From assembly GCF_025567095.1 (NCBI RefSeq), contig NZ_JAOQJH010000008.1: a DNA stretch of 64,000 nucleotides; one strand, given 5' to 3'. This document shows positions 26,436 through 35,155 of this stretch, one piece after another. The stretch comes from Anthropogastromicrobium aceti (GTDB lineage: Bacteria; Bacillota; Clostridia; Lachnospirales; Lachnospiraceae). The stretch's first letter is position 1, and each line of letters starts with the position of its first letter. A model generated the notes under the pieces. That model was not told the origin of the DNA and ran no database searches. It worked only from the letters and a program-made list of their open reading frames with translations. The translations under genes were made by a program, and so were the position numbers.

Positions 26436-27371
26436 ATGAAACAGAAAGGAATGAAGCATAGGTGTAAGATACGCCAACAATGGCCATTGTACATTATGGC
26501 ACTTCCAGGGGTCGCAGCATTGATCGCATTTTCGTATCTGCCGATGGCTGGAATTGTATTGGTATTTAAACAGTACAATTTTAAGCAAGGAATTTTTGGA
26601 AGTCCATGGGTGGAACCAATCTATAAGAATTTTAAATTCTTCTTTAATAATTTATCCACTGCGATGAGATCTACTAGACTTACTGTGATGTATAATATAT
26701 TGTTTTTTATAGTAGGAACTATTATGGCGGTGGCAATTGCAGTAATGCTAGGAGAAATTACTAATAAATTATTTATTAAAGTCTCGCAAAGTTTGATGTT
26801 CCTTCCATACTTTATTTCTTGGATGGTAATAGGTGCAATCTTGTACGCATTATTGAATGCAGAGACAGGCATGGTAAACCAGATTGTACGGAATTTTGGA
26901 GGAGAAGGCTATGATTATTATGCAAAACCAGGAGCGTGGATTCCAATTTTGGTTATTGTAAATACATGGCAAAGCTGTGGATATAATTCCATTATCTATT
27001 ATGGTGTGATTTCTGGAATTGATTCTTCTCTATATGAAGCGGCAAAAGTGGATGGGGCGTCAAAATGGCAGTGTATCAGAAAAATTACGCTTCCACTTTT
27101 AAGACCAACAGTTGTTGTTCTATTTTTACTTTCAGTAGGCAATATGCTGAAGGGAAATTTGAATATGATCATTGGCTTGACCAATTTAAATCCGGTATTG
27201 TTATCAACCACAGATTTGATTGATGTATATGTGTATAGAAGTGGTGTCAGAAACGGTGAGATGGCTTTTGCATCAGCGATTTCTCTGTATCAGTCCGTAT
27301 TTGGATTATTTTTAGTTGTTATTTCAAATAAGATAGCTGGAAAGGTAGATCCGGAAAGCACATTATTTTAA
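26436..27371 (+). CDS. Carbohydrate ABC transporter permease, LplB type
   Basis: This 311-residue membrane protein with about six TM segments belongs to the MalF/LplB group of CUT1 importers. The N-terminus (PLYIMALPGVAALIAFSYLP) and the EAA loop (SSLYEAAKVDGASKWQCIRKITLPLL near residue 200) are diagnostic; the EAA loop docks on the shared ATPase subunit. No ATPase gene is in this cluster, as is normal for systems that use a common MsmX-like ATPase. AAAGGA precedes the ATG. The next permease begins 10 nt after the stop. Confidence 0.92.
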   Translation: MKQKGMKHRCKIRQQWPLYIMALPGVAALIAFSYLPMAGIVLVFKQYNFKQGIFGSPWVEPIYKNFKFFFNNLSTAMRSTRLTVMYNILFFIVGTIMAVAIAVMLGEITNKLFIKVSQSLMFLPYFISWMVIGAILYALLNAETGMVNQIVRNFGGEGYDYYAKPGAWIPILVIVNTWQSCGYNSIIYYGVISGIDSSLYEAAKVDGASKWQCIRKITLPLLRPTVVVLFLLSVGNMLKGNLNMIIGLTNLNPVLLSTTDLIDVYVYRSGVRNGEMAFASAISLYQSVFGLFLVVISNKIAGKVDPESTLF

Positions 27372-27381
27372 AGGAGGCAAA

Positions 27382-28272
27382 ATGAGACGATCAAAAATAT
27401 CATCTGATAAAGTATTGATAGCTATATTTTACATGTTGTTGGCGCTGATAGCATTAATTTGCCTATTCCCAATTGTGTTTGCTTTTATTGGGTCGCTCAG
27501 CACAGAAGATGAAGTAACGAGGAATGGTTTCACATTATTTCCAGAAACAATCTCATTCGATACCTACAAATATGTATTTCAAACACAGGGACCGAAATTG
27601 CTAAATGCATATAAAACAAGCATTATTGTTACGGTTGGAGGAACATTGATTTCTGTTTTCGTGACGATTACATATGCATATACAATCACAGTACGAGATT
27701 TTAAGTTTGGAAAGTTTTTGGCTTTTTTCGCTTATTTTACGATGCTTTTCAATGGAGGAATGCTTCCTTGGTATCTTGTTACAACAAAGTATTTGGGGTT
27801 AAAAGACAGCTATTTGGCGATGATTCTTCCGTATGCAATGAATGTGTTCAATATGTATTTAATTCGTAATTTTATAAAGGGGCTTCCATACGAATTAATT
27901 GAAAGCGCAAAGATTGATGGTGCAGGGCATTTTCGAATTTTGTGGAAGATGATTCTTCCTTTATCAAAAGCAGGAATTGTGACAATCACATTATTTTATG
28001 CGTTACAATATTGGAATGATTTCTACCTTCCGTTAATGTTGATTAACGATGAGAAACTGTACTCGATTCAATATATTTTATACAAGATGATGGCAAATAT
28101 TCAATTTTTAGCAGCAAATCCATCGAGTTCTATGGCAGCGCATGTAACGCTTCCAACACAGACAATAAAAATGGCAATTACCTGTATTGCGATAGGACCG
28201 ATTATTTTGGTATATCCATTTGTTCAAAAACATTTTGTTAAGGGCGTAACAGTAGGTGCGTTAAAAGGATAA
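27382..28272 (+). CDS. Carbohydrate ABC transporter permease, LplC/YtcP type
   Basis: This 296-residue MalG-like permease forms a heterodimer with the product of the gene just upstream. It has six predicted TM helices and the EAA loop ELIESAKIDGAGHFRILWKMILPL near residue 175. The C-terminus (VYPFVQKHFVKGVTVGALKG) is the family ending. AGGAGG stands before the ATG. Substrate specificity resides in the binding protein and is not evident. Confidence 0.92.
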   Translation: MRRSKISSDKVLIAIFYMLLALIALICLFPIVFAFIGSLSTEDEVTRNGFTLFPETISFDTYKYVFQTQGPKLLNAYKTSIIVTVGGTLISVFVTITYAYTITVRDFKFGKFLAFFAYFTMLFNGGMLPWYLVTTKYLGLKDSYLAMILPYAMNVFNMYLIRNFIKGLPYELIESAKIDGAGHFRILWKMILPLSKAGIVTITLFYALQYWNDFYLPLMLINDEKLYSIQYILYKMMANIQFLAANPSSSMAAHVTLPTQTIKMAITCIAIGPIILVYPFVQKHFVKGVTVGALKG

Positions 28273-28285
28273 TGAAATTGTAAAA

Positions 28286-28303
28286 CAACAGTAGATGCTG
28301 TTG
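28286..28303 (+). other. Small intergenic hairpin before the solute-binding protein
   Basis: CAACAG (28286-28291) pairs with CTGTTG (28298-28303) in the 62-bp gap between permease and binding-protein genes. Such hairpins often protect the downstream part of an mRNA and raise the yield of the binding protein relative to the permeases. Confidence 0.45.
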
Positions 28304-28334
28304 AAAATAGAAAAATAAACAGGAGGATTTATTT

Positions 28335-29825
28335 ATGAAGAAGAGAAGTTTGATGGCAGCAGCAACAACAATGGGAATGTTACTCTCGTTAATTCCAGCG
28401 GGAACTGTAATGGCAGATGGAGAAGCGCCAACACCTGCAACACTAATTTTGTATGGTGAGGAGTCCACCAGAATGAGTGATTTTGCAGAGCATGAACTGC
28501 ATGACAAAGTGCTAGAAGCAATTAATGTAGATTTGACAGTTCAGTATCTTCCATGGTCGGAATATGCAGGTGGAAAGACCGAATTAATGTTGTCTACAGG
28601 AGAGCATTTTGTAACTTATACGGATACGGCATTTTTATCTAAGTGTGTATCAAAAGGGTACTATGCAGACTTAACAGATGTCTATGAGGAGAATGCGCAA
28701 GATCTTTTGAAATATTGTGGCGGAGAAGAAGCATTTGATACTTGGAAGGTAAATGGGCAGTTGTATGCACTTCCATTTGGAAATAAACCGAATGCAGGCG
28801 AAAATTACTTGCTGATGGCAAGAGAAGATATCTTAAAAGATGTTGGAATGGATGACTTAAAAACAATTGATGATGTAGAAAAATTCTGGCAATTGGCACA
28901 TGAGAAGTATCCAGAAATGATTGGATTTTCAAGAGGCGGAATGAATCCAATGATTTTAAATGGTGCATTCGATTCGGATCGAAATATTTACAAATTAAAC
29001 GGTTTTGTTGCGACAGATGGCAATCAACCAGATTCAGGAGAAGTATGGAGTTTCTATGAATCCGATGAGTATAAGCAGGCTGTGGAGATTGCCAATAGAT
29101 GGTACGAAATGGGAATGATTCCATCTTATGTGCTGTCAAACGGATCTCAATGTGATGCACAGTTCTACAATGGCGATGCATTGTTTACGATTGGTGCAAG
29201 CTATCGTGTATTCGAGTATCAGGATATTGTAATGAAGGCAAATCCAAATGCTGTATTTAAAAATTATTATCTAGGAGACAAGACAAAAAAGCCTTTGATG
29301 TCACGAGGCGCATATTCTACTGCATTTGCTGTAAGTGCTGATGTAGAAGGGGATGAACTGATTGGCTATGTAAAACTGATCAATTTATTACAGTCTAGTC
29401 AGGAATGGGTTGACTTTATTCTCTATGGAGTAGAAGGCAAGGATTACACAGTCAATGAAGATGGAAGCTTTAATATGATTAATACAGATGTATTGGTAGA
29501 TACATGGCTTCCAGATAATATTAACTTTAAGCGTTATCAGAATTGGGTTACAGATGAGCAAAAAGAAACGTATGAGAACTGGAATGAGGGCTGTGTTGAC
29601 CAAAAGGATATTGGTTTCTCATTTGATTTGACACCAGTTAGTACAGAATATGCTCAGCTTCAAGCAGTAGAACAGGAATATTTCAATCCGATGACTGCAG
29701 GAATTGTATCTTATGAGGACGGGTATGAGGAAGCTGTTAAGAAATTAAAAGAAGCAGGAATTGATGCATTTGTAGAGGAATACCAGAGACAGTTCCAGGA
29801 GTTTATTGATAGTAAAAATAAGTAA
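28335..29825 (+). CDS. Extracellular solute-binding protein of the Lpl-type ABC importer, no lipobox
   Basis: This 496-residue protein belongs to the large family 1 sugar-binding proteins (LplA/YtcQ group), with conserved internal features such as YALPFGNKPN and a C-terminal KKLKEAGIDAFVEEYQRQF. The first 30 residues form a signal peptide (KKRSLMAAATTMGMLLSLIPAG) ending TVMA before DGE. No cysteine occurs, so there is no lipobox. Binding proteins of Gram-positive importers are normally lipoproteins; this one would be cleaved by signal peptidase I and released or held some other way. AGGAGG precedes the ATG. It closes the transporter operon. The sugar is unknown, and no glycoside hydrolase lies nearby. 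Confidence 0.9.
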   Translation: MKKRSLMAAATTMGMLLSLIPAGTVMADGEAPTPATLILYGEESTRMSDFAEHELHDKVLEAINVDLTVQYLPWSEYAGGKTELMLSTGEHFVTYTDTAFLSKCVSKGYYADLTDVYEENAQDLLKYCGGEEAFDTWKVNGQLYALPFGNKPNAGENYLLMAREDILKDVGMDDLKTIDDVEKFWQLAHEKYPEMIGFSRGGMNPMILNGAFDSDRNIYKLNGFVATDGNQPDSGEVWSFYESDEYKQAVEIANRWYEMGMIPSYVLSNGSQCDAQFYNGDALFTIGASYRVFEYQDIVMKANPNAVFKNYYLGDKTKKPLMSRGAYSTAFAVSADVEGDELIGYVKLINLLQSSQEWVDFILYGVEGKDYTVNEDGSFNMINTDVLVDTWLPDNINFKRYQNWVTDEQKETYENWNEGCVDQKDIGFSFDLTPVSTEYAQLQAVEQEYFNPMTAGIVSYEDGYEEAVKKLKEAGIDAFVEEYQRQFQEFIDSKNK

Positions 29826-29841
29826 AGTATTTATTACAATG

Positions 29842-29865
29842 CAGCGGCTACTTTAGTAGCCGCTG
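29842..29865 (+). terminator. Hairpin after the solute-binding protein gene
   Basis: CAGCGGCTAC (29842-29851) pairs perfectly with GTAGCCGCTG (29856-29865). The U tract after it is weak, so termination may be partial or Rho-assisted. Confidence 0.65.
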
Positions 29866-29931
29866 TAAGTGATTTTGCTGAAAATAGCTTACAGAGCGCG
29901 AATCGCGCGATCACCTCTCCCCAGAAAGCAG

Positions 29932-29960
29932 TTGACAATATTTATTAAAAATGTTACAAT
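29932..29960 (+). promoter_or_regulatory. Strong promoter of the SH3/transglycosylase gene
   Basis: A consensus -35 TTGACA (29932-29937) and a -10 TACAAT (29955-29960) are spaced by 17 bp. The transcript would carry a leader of about 150 nt. Confidence 0.8.
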
Positions 29961-30024
29961 GCGTCTGTAACAAAGTTGTAATAAGTTTAATAAAATTGAA
30001 ACAGTTATTACATAATTATGATAT

Positions 30025-30088
30025 TTTTCATGTCTAGGGCGGTAAAAAATACTGCTTGCGAAAAGTAAATGTTTCACAGACATGAAAA
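30025..30088 (+). promoter_or_regulatory. Leader stem-loop enclosing a possible structured RNA
   Basis: An 11-nt arm TTTTCATGTCT (30025-30035) pairs perfectly with AGACATGAAAA (30078-30088). Inside it, GCGGTA and TACTGC form a smaller hairpin near 30039-30055. The 3' arm contains the upstream in-frame ATG at 30082, so that start would be hidden. I do not recognise a known riboswitch class. Confidence 0.55.
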
Positions 30089-30114
30089 TAAAAATGGGAG
30101 AGGTCAAATATTCA

Positions 30115-32097
30115 ATGAAAGCTAGAGTAAAAATTCTTGTGAATGGAGCGGCAGCAACGCTTTTAACTGGTGCAGTTGCAGCTGGACTTATTATTTCTTC
30201 AACAGGTGCACTCCAGACAAAGAATAATGATGTTCTCGCCGCGCGTGAGCTTGATGAGACACAGGAAGAGATGACAAGAGAGCAGGAGCCTCAAACAGAA
30301 GCAAATGCAGAATTAGTCAGCGCTGAACGTTATCAACTGGGAATGCTGTGGGAACATGAGCTAACGGCGAAAAAGACAACAGAAAAGTCAACTGAGTCTG
30401 ACGAAAAAAATACAGAAAATGAGAAACGTTCATCAAGTGCATCATCTGCACAGAGTCCATTGGCAAGCTATTTTTCAGATCAGGCACTTGTAAATCCAAA
30501 TACAGTAGGCAATTACTTAAATGTGCGAGTACAGGCAGATGAGAGTGCAGAGGTGGTTAATACCATTAAGGCAGAAGAGCTTGTATCTGTTCTTGGCGAA
30601 GACGGTGATTGGACAAAGATTGGAGTAGACGATATGGAGGGCTGGGTAAAAACCGAGTACCTTCTGACAGGAGAAGAAGCTGCAGCGTATATGCAGGAGA
30701 ACGGAACTCTTTATGCAAGAGTGACTGTTCCGAATATGAATATTCGTCTTCGTCCTACAACATCTGCAGATATCCTGGATGTAGCATACGAATACGATGC
30801 TTATGAAGTCAGCTTGCTGGAGTCTGGCTGGGCATACTGTGTATATGACGGACCTATGAAGGGGTACCTTTCAGCAGATTGTCTTGCTGTTTCATACTCA
30901 CTTGGAGAGACATGGATCAATACTGATATTGCTTTAACAGAGGATAATGCAAAGCAGCTAGGTGTTGCAGTAAGTGAGAGCAGTGCAGAAAATATCCTGT
31001 TAGCATCTGCAAATAAAGTTAATACAAGTACTGATATCTCATCAGATACTACAAAAGAGGATGCAGGCAGCCAGGAAGTACTAAAAGTTCTGTCACCAGA
31101 TCAGGTAATGGCAATGGCATCTCAGGCAGAAACGGTAAGTTCCCAGCAAGAGGAATCTAAAGTACAGCAGGATACTGTGCCATCATCTAGTGCAGCAGCG
31201 ATCGAAAACAGCACAGCAAACAGTGAGACAGCAGCATCGTCTGAGTCGGCACAGCAGCCATCTTCTGAGGCTGTACAGCCAACAGTACCAGAAACACAGC
31301 CATCTACTGAAGCTGTGACAGTAACAGGTATCGAAGCTTTCTATGTCGGTGGTACTAAGAGTGAAGGCGATGTAGTTTACAGCAATGAGGTATATGTTGT
31401 AGCAGCATACAGTGATGGAAATTATGCAACGATCACAGAAGGCTGGTCAAGCAGTGATATCGGTATGATGCTTCACGCAGGTGAAAATGTAATTACATTG
31501 TCTTACGGTGGTTTTTCATCTAATATCGTTCTTACAGTGGCAGCAGCATCGCCAGCGGCACCGGAGACACAGCCAGCGGCACCGGAGACACAGCCAGCAG
31601 CGCCAGAGACACAGCCGGCAGCACCAGAGACACAGCCAGCGGCACCGGAAACGCAGCCAACAGTACCGGAGACACAGCCGTCACAGCCAACTGGAAGCAT
31701 CCGTGTCACTAATGTTGCACTCAGCAGTGATTTGACGCAGTATACATTAAATCTTTGCAGTCAGTATGGTGTGGACAGTTCAGTAATATTCTCTGTTATG
31801 TATCATGAGAGCCAATTTAACGCAGGTGCTACAAGCGGAAAAGGTGCACAGGGACTGATGCAGATTATTCCAAGATACAGTGCATCTCGTATGGCGAAGC
31901 TTGGTGTTACTAATCTGTATGATCCAGCATCCAACATCTTAGTTGGAATTGATTTGCTAGCAGAGTATTACCATACATATGGCAGTTGGAATCAGGCACT
32001 GACAGCATACCGTACAGGAAACGCAGGAAGTGATTCTGCTTATGCAGCAACGATCCTTGGAAGTGTAGGAATGTTTCAGACTGTTTACTACGAATAA
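30115..32097 (+). CDS. Secreted SH3-domain lytic transglycosylase (cell-wall hydrolase)
   Basis: This 660-residue exported protein has a signal or anchor segment (residues 8-30), a low-complexity Ser/Glu/Lys region, two bacterial SH3 domains (about 140-190 with YLNVRVQADESAEVV, and 215-265 with NMNIRLRPTTSADIL), a Ser/Gln/Thr-rich linker, an Ig-like domain near 405-475, a PAAPETQ repeat stalk and a C-terminal soluble lytic transglycosylase domain. The catalytic Glu is in VMYHESQF and is followed by KGAQGLMQI. It should cleave peptidoglycan glycan strands. I chose the ATG at 30115 after GGGAGAGG; an ATG at 30082 lies in the leader stem. Confidence 0.9.
   Translation: MKARVKILVNGAAATLLTGAVAAGLIISSTGALQTKNNDVLAARELDETQEEMTREQEPQTEANAELVSAERYQLGMLWEHELTAKKTTEKSTESDEKNTENEKRSSSASSAQSPLASYFSDQALVNPNTVGNYLNVRVQADESAEVVNTIKAEELVSVLGEDGDWTKIGVDDMEGWVKTEYLLTGEEAAAYMQENGTLYARVTVPNMNIRLRPTTSADILDVAYEYDAYEVSLLESGWAYCVYDGPMKGYLSADCLAVSYSLGETWINTDIALTEDNAKQLGVAVSESSAENILLASANKVNTSTDISSDTTKEDAGSQEVLKVLSPDQVMAMASQAETVSSQQEESKVQQDTVPSSSAAAIENSTANSETAASSESAQQPSSEAVQPTVPETQPSTEAVTVTGIEAFYVGGTKSEGDVVYSNEVYVVAAYSDGNYATITEGWSSSDIGMMLHAGENVITLSYGGFSSNIVLTVAAASPAAPETQPAAPETQPAAPETQPAAPETQPAAPETQPTVPETQPSQPTGSIRVTNVALSSDLTQYTLNLCSQYGVDSSVIFSVMYHESQFNAGATSGKGAQGLMQIIPRYSASRMAKLGVTNLYDPASNILVGIDLLAEYYHTYGSWNQALTAYRTGNAGSDSAYAATILGSVGMFQTVYYE
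31552..31677 (+). repeat. 21-bp coding tandem repeat (PAAPETQ x5 plus PTVPETQ)
   Basis: Six in-frame 21-bp units encode PAAPETQ or a close variant. Third-base differences between units show that most copies are not recent duplicates. The stalk probably spaces the transglycosylase domain through the wall. Confidence 0.9.
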
Positions 32098-32110
32098 TTA
32101 TGAATAATAA

Positions 32111-32147
32111 AAAAGAGGTCATGTCGTTTTGGACATGACCTCTTTGC
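32111..32147. terminator. Bidirectional terminator between the transglycosylase gene and arcC
   Basis: A perfect 14-bp stem (32112-32125 with 32132-32145, AAAGAGG... / ...CCTCTTT) with a six-base loop lies between convergent genes. Confidence 0.9.
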
Positions 32148-32170
32148 AGTTTGTGATGGTGTAAATCAAA

Positions 32171-33103
32171 TCACTTGGTAATCAATGTACCGGTCTTTCC
32201 TGCAAGTGCTTCCTTTACCTTATCGAGGGATGTGATGATTGCCTTGCGGTTTTCACCTGCAGCTACAAAGCTTACAGCTGAAGCAAGCTTAGGCAGCTTT
32301 GTTTCCTTTGCCATAGTCTGGCTGTCGATAAGCTCCATTGCCTCTGCAACAGATAAATGATCTGGAGAGAACTCCTGCGGTGTATCTGCATGAATGACAA
32401 AGCGCTCAGTAGCAGATAAGAATAAAAGAACATCTGCGTCTAATTCGTGTGCCATCTTAGCAGCTGTGGCATCCTTCTCAATAACAGCACTGGCACCCTT
32501 TAAAACAGGACCTTGCTCTAATACAGCAATACCGCCGCCGCCGGCTGCGATTACGACCTGTCCGGCATCAGCAAGTGCACGAATAGCATCAATCTCATAG
32601 ATTTCAATCGGGGCAGGAGATGCAACGATACGGCGGAAGCCGCCTTCCTCTTCACGAACAAAATTACCCTTGTCACGTTCTGCCTGTGCCTGCTCAGCTG
32701 TCATGATACGGCCGATAGATTTCAGCGGATGACTAAATGCATGATCAAATGGGTCAACCTTAACCTGTGTAATAATGGTGGATACTGTGTTAAAGATACC
32801 TCTGCGAAGCAGCTCAGTACGGATCTCATTCTGAAGGTCGTATCCAATGTAGCCCTGGCTCATAGCACTGCAGACTGCCATAGGTGCAACTGTAAAATCC
32901 TGATGTGCATTGCCAAATTCGGTCATAGCCATGTGAATCATACCAACCTGAGGACCATTGCTGTGTGTGATAACAATCTGATATTTTAATTCTGCAAGGT
33001 CAGCAATAGCTTTTGCTGCTTCTTTAACAGCAGTCTTTTGCTCTGGAAGCGTCTTTCCAAATGCATTGCGGCCAAGCGCAACGACGATTCTTTTTTTTGG
33101 CAT
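32171..33103 (-). CDS. arcC: Carbamate kinase
   Basis: This 310-residue kinase of the amino-acid kinase family makes ATP from carbamoyl phosphate and ADP. Family motifs are VVALGRNAFG at the N-terminus, THSNGPQVG, IAAGGGGIAV near residue 205 and a DKD-type IEKDATAAKMA near 225. GGAGG precedes the ATG on the minus strand. It stands alone, without arcA, arcB or an exchanger. Carbamoyl phosphate would have to come from elsewhere, for example from agmatine, allantoin/oxamate or citrulline breakdown encoded outside the window. Confidence 0.95.
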   Translation of the reverse strand: MPKKRIVVALGRNAFGKTLPEQKTAVKEAAKAIADLAELKYQIVITHSNGPQVGMIHMAMTEFGNAHQDFTVAPMAVCSAMSQGYIGYDLQNEIRTELLRRGIFNTVSTIITQVKVDPFDHAFSHPLKSIGRIMTAEQAQAERDKGNFVREEEGGFRRIVASPAPIEIYEIDAIRALADAGQVVIAAGGGGIAVLEQGPVLKGASAVIEKDATAAKMAHELDADVLLFLSATERFVIHADTPQEFSPDHLSVAEAMELIDSQTMAKETKLPKLASAVSFVAAGENRKAIITSLDKVKEALAGKTGTLITK

Positions 33104-33308
33104 AATGAAAACCTCCCTGTTATTTAGCCACGTGAATTGTAACTATTATTTTCCTTATAATCATACCATTGCAGAGAAAACAAATCAACGAAAAATCCAA
33201 AATACACGTAAAAAGTTTTTAAATTGATACAGTTCTTGTATTTGCGAAAAAATTATGATATGCTACATGAGTATTAGAGGGCTTTTTTATATTTGGAGGC
33301 AATTAATA

Positions 33309-34403
33309 ATGGAAACTATGGAAACAAAAGTAAATACAACAAATGAGACAGAGTCTGCAGCACATCAAACAGGTATGATGGATATAAATGATTTTGATTA
33401 TGATCTGCCAGAGGAGCTGATTGCACAGGATCCGATTGAGGACCGCAGCAGTTCAAGATTGCTTTTACTGGATAAAAAGACAGGCAAGACTCAGGATAAG
33501 ATTTTCAGAGATATTATCGATGAATTAAATCCAGGTGACTGTCTTGTTATAAATAATACAAAGGTTATTCCAGCGCGTCTGTTGGGTGTTAAGGAAGATA
33601 CTGGTGCTCACATTGAGGTGCTTTTGCTAAAGAGAGAGCAGGATGATGTCTGGGAGGTACTTGTAAAGCCAGGAAAGAAGGCAAAGCCGGGAACAATCAT
33701 TACATTTGGTGATGGACGTTTAAAGGCAGAGGTGCTTGAAGTTGTAGAGGATGGAAACAGAAAGATTCGTTTTTCTTATCAGGGAATTTTTGAAGAGATT
33801 CTTGATGAGCTTGGACAGATGCCGCTGCCGCCTTATATCACACACCAGCTTAAGGATAAGAATCGTTATCAGACTGTTTATGCAAAGTATGAAGGCTCAG
33901 CAGCAGCACCTACAGCAGGACTTCATTTCACAAAGGATCTGTTGAAGAAGATTGAGGAAAAGGGTGTTGTTATCGCAAGCGTAACTCTTCATGTTGGTCT
34001 TGGCACATTCAGACCTGTAAAGGTTGAAAATGTTCTTGAGCATCATATGCACTCAGAGTTTTATCGTATCGAGCCAGAGGAAGCAGAGAAAATCAATGCA
34101 GCAAAGAAGGCTGGAAAACGTGTCATTGCAGTAGGAACGACAAGCTGCCGTACGTTAGAGTCAGCATCTACAGAGGATGGTATTTTGAAGGCGCAGAGTG
34201 GATGGACGGATATTTTCATTTATCCAGGTTATCATTTTAAAATGGTAGATGCCTTAATTACAAACTTCCATCTGCCAAAGTCTACACTTGTAATGCTTGT
34301 TTCTGCACTTGCTGGAAGAGAGCATATTTTAGCAGCCTACAAGGAAGCTGTTGAAAAGAAATATCGTTTCTTCTCATTTGGCGATGCGATGTTTATTCAC
34401 TAA
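33309..34403 (+). CDS. queA: tRNA preQ1(34) S-adenosylmethionine ribosyltransferase-isomerase
   Basis: This 364-residue enzyme transfers and isomerises ribose from S-adenosylmethionine to preQ1 at tRNA position 34 in queuosine synthesis. Characteristic segments are FDYDLPEELIAQDP, NNTKVIPARLLG, PLPPYI, EGSAAAPTAGLHFT and TNFHLPKSTLVMLVSA. A 25-residue N-terminal extension precedes the usual start. GGAGG at 33295-33299 sets the ATG at 33309. It is followed closely by a pseudouridine synthase gene, making a small RNA-modification pair. Confidence 0.96.
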   Translation: METMETKVNTTNETESAAHQTGMMDINDFDYDLPEELIAQDPIEDRSSSRLLLLDKKTGKTQDKIFRDIIDELNPGDCLVINNTKVIPARLLGVKEDTGAHIEVLLLKREQDDVWEVLVKPGKKAKPGTIITFGDGRLKAEVLEVVEDGNRKIRFSYQGIFEEILDELGQMPLPPYITHQLKDKNRYQTVYAKYEGSAAAPTAGLHFTKDLLKKIEEKGVVIASVTLHVGLGTFRPVKVENVLEHHMHSEFYRIEPEEAEKINAAKKAGKRVIAVGTTSCRTLESASTEDGILKAQSGWTDIFIYPGYHFKMVDALITNFHLPKSTLVMLVSALAGREHILAAYKEAVEKKYRFFSFGDAMFIH

Positions 34404-34419
34404 GAAAGGATATTTATAT

Positions 34420-35130
34420 ATGGAAGAAACAGTTCGTTTAAACAAATTTTTGAGTGAAAAAGGAATTTGTTCCCGCCGTGAGGCAGACCGTCTTGTTGAT
34501 GAGGGAAAGGTCATGGTCAATGGCGTGTGTGCTGTTATGGGACAGAAGGTAAGCAGTGCAGATGAGATCGTTGTGGACGGAAAAAAGGTCAGCACAAAGC
34601 AGGTTAAGCCAGTATTGATTGCAGTCAATAAGCCGGCAGGAATCGTGTGTACGACAGCTCGTTTTGAGGGTGAGAAAAATATTGTGGATATGGTAAAATA
34701 TCCTACTAGAATTTATCCGATTGGCCGTCTCGATAAGGAATCTGAGGGTCTGATTTTAATGACTAATCTTGGAGATCTGGCAAATGAAATTTCAAAGGCA
34801 AGCAATTCTCATGAAAAGGAATATGTTGTCACAGTTAATAATCAGGTAACAGAGAGCTTCTTAGATAAAATGAGAAGAGGTATGCATCTTGAGGAGCTTA
34901 ATGCAGATACTATGCCATGCGTCTGCACAAAGACAGGAAATAGAGAATTTCATATTATTTTAAAGCAGGGCTTAAACCGTCAGATTCGTCGTATGTGCGC
35001 AGCATGTGGCTATCGTGTAGAGACATTAAAGCGTATTCGTATCATGAACATTCATCTTGGAAATATTCCGCAGGGAAACTTCCGTAATGTGACTGACGCA
35101 GAGTTTGATAAGCTTATTAAAACACTGTAA
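34420..35130 (+). CDS. RluF/RsuA-family pseudouridine synthase
   Basis: This 236-residue enzyme has an N-terminal S4 RNA-binding domain (RLNKFLSEKGICSRREADRLVDEGKVMVNG) and a catalytic domain with the nucleophilic Asp in GRLDKESEGLILMTN. The later motif GLNRQIRRMCAACGY is typical of the RluB/E/F group. By similarity it probably acts on 23S rRNA in the RluF manner, but RsuA-type 16S activity cannot be excluded. AAAGGA precedes the ATG. It starts 16 bp after queA and ends 25 bp before ligA, so the three are probably co-transcribed. Confidence 0.9.
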   Translation: MEETVRLNKFLSEKGICSRREADRLVDEGKVMVNGVCAVMGQKVSSADEIVVDGKKVSTKQVKPVLIAVNKPAGIVCTTARFEGEKNIVDMVKYPTRIYPIGRLDKESEGLILMTNLGDLANEISKASNSHEKEYVVTVNNQVTESFLDKMRRGMHLEELNADTMPCVCTKTGNREFHIILKQGLNRQIRRMCAACGYRVETLKRIRIMNIHLGNIPQGNFRNVTDAEFDKLIKTL

Positions 35131-35155
35131 TTATTTGTAAAAAGGCAGGTTTATT

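Noticed and set aside
31552..31677. Regular 21-bp repeats as a possible CRISPR array
   Set aside because: The units are contiguous without spacers, in frame and encode PAAPETQ in a wall protein.
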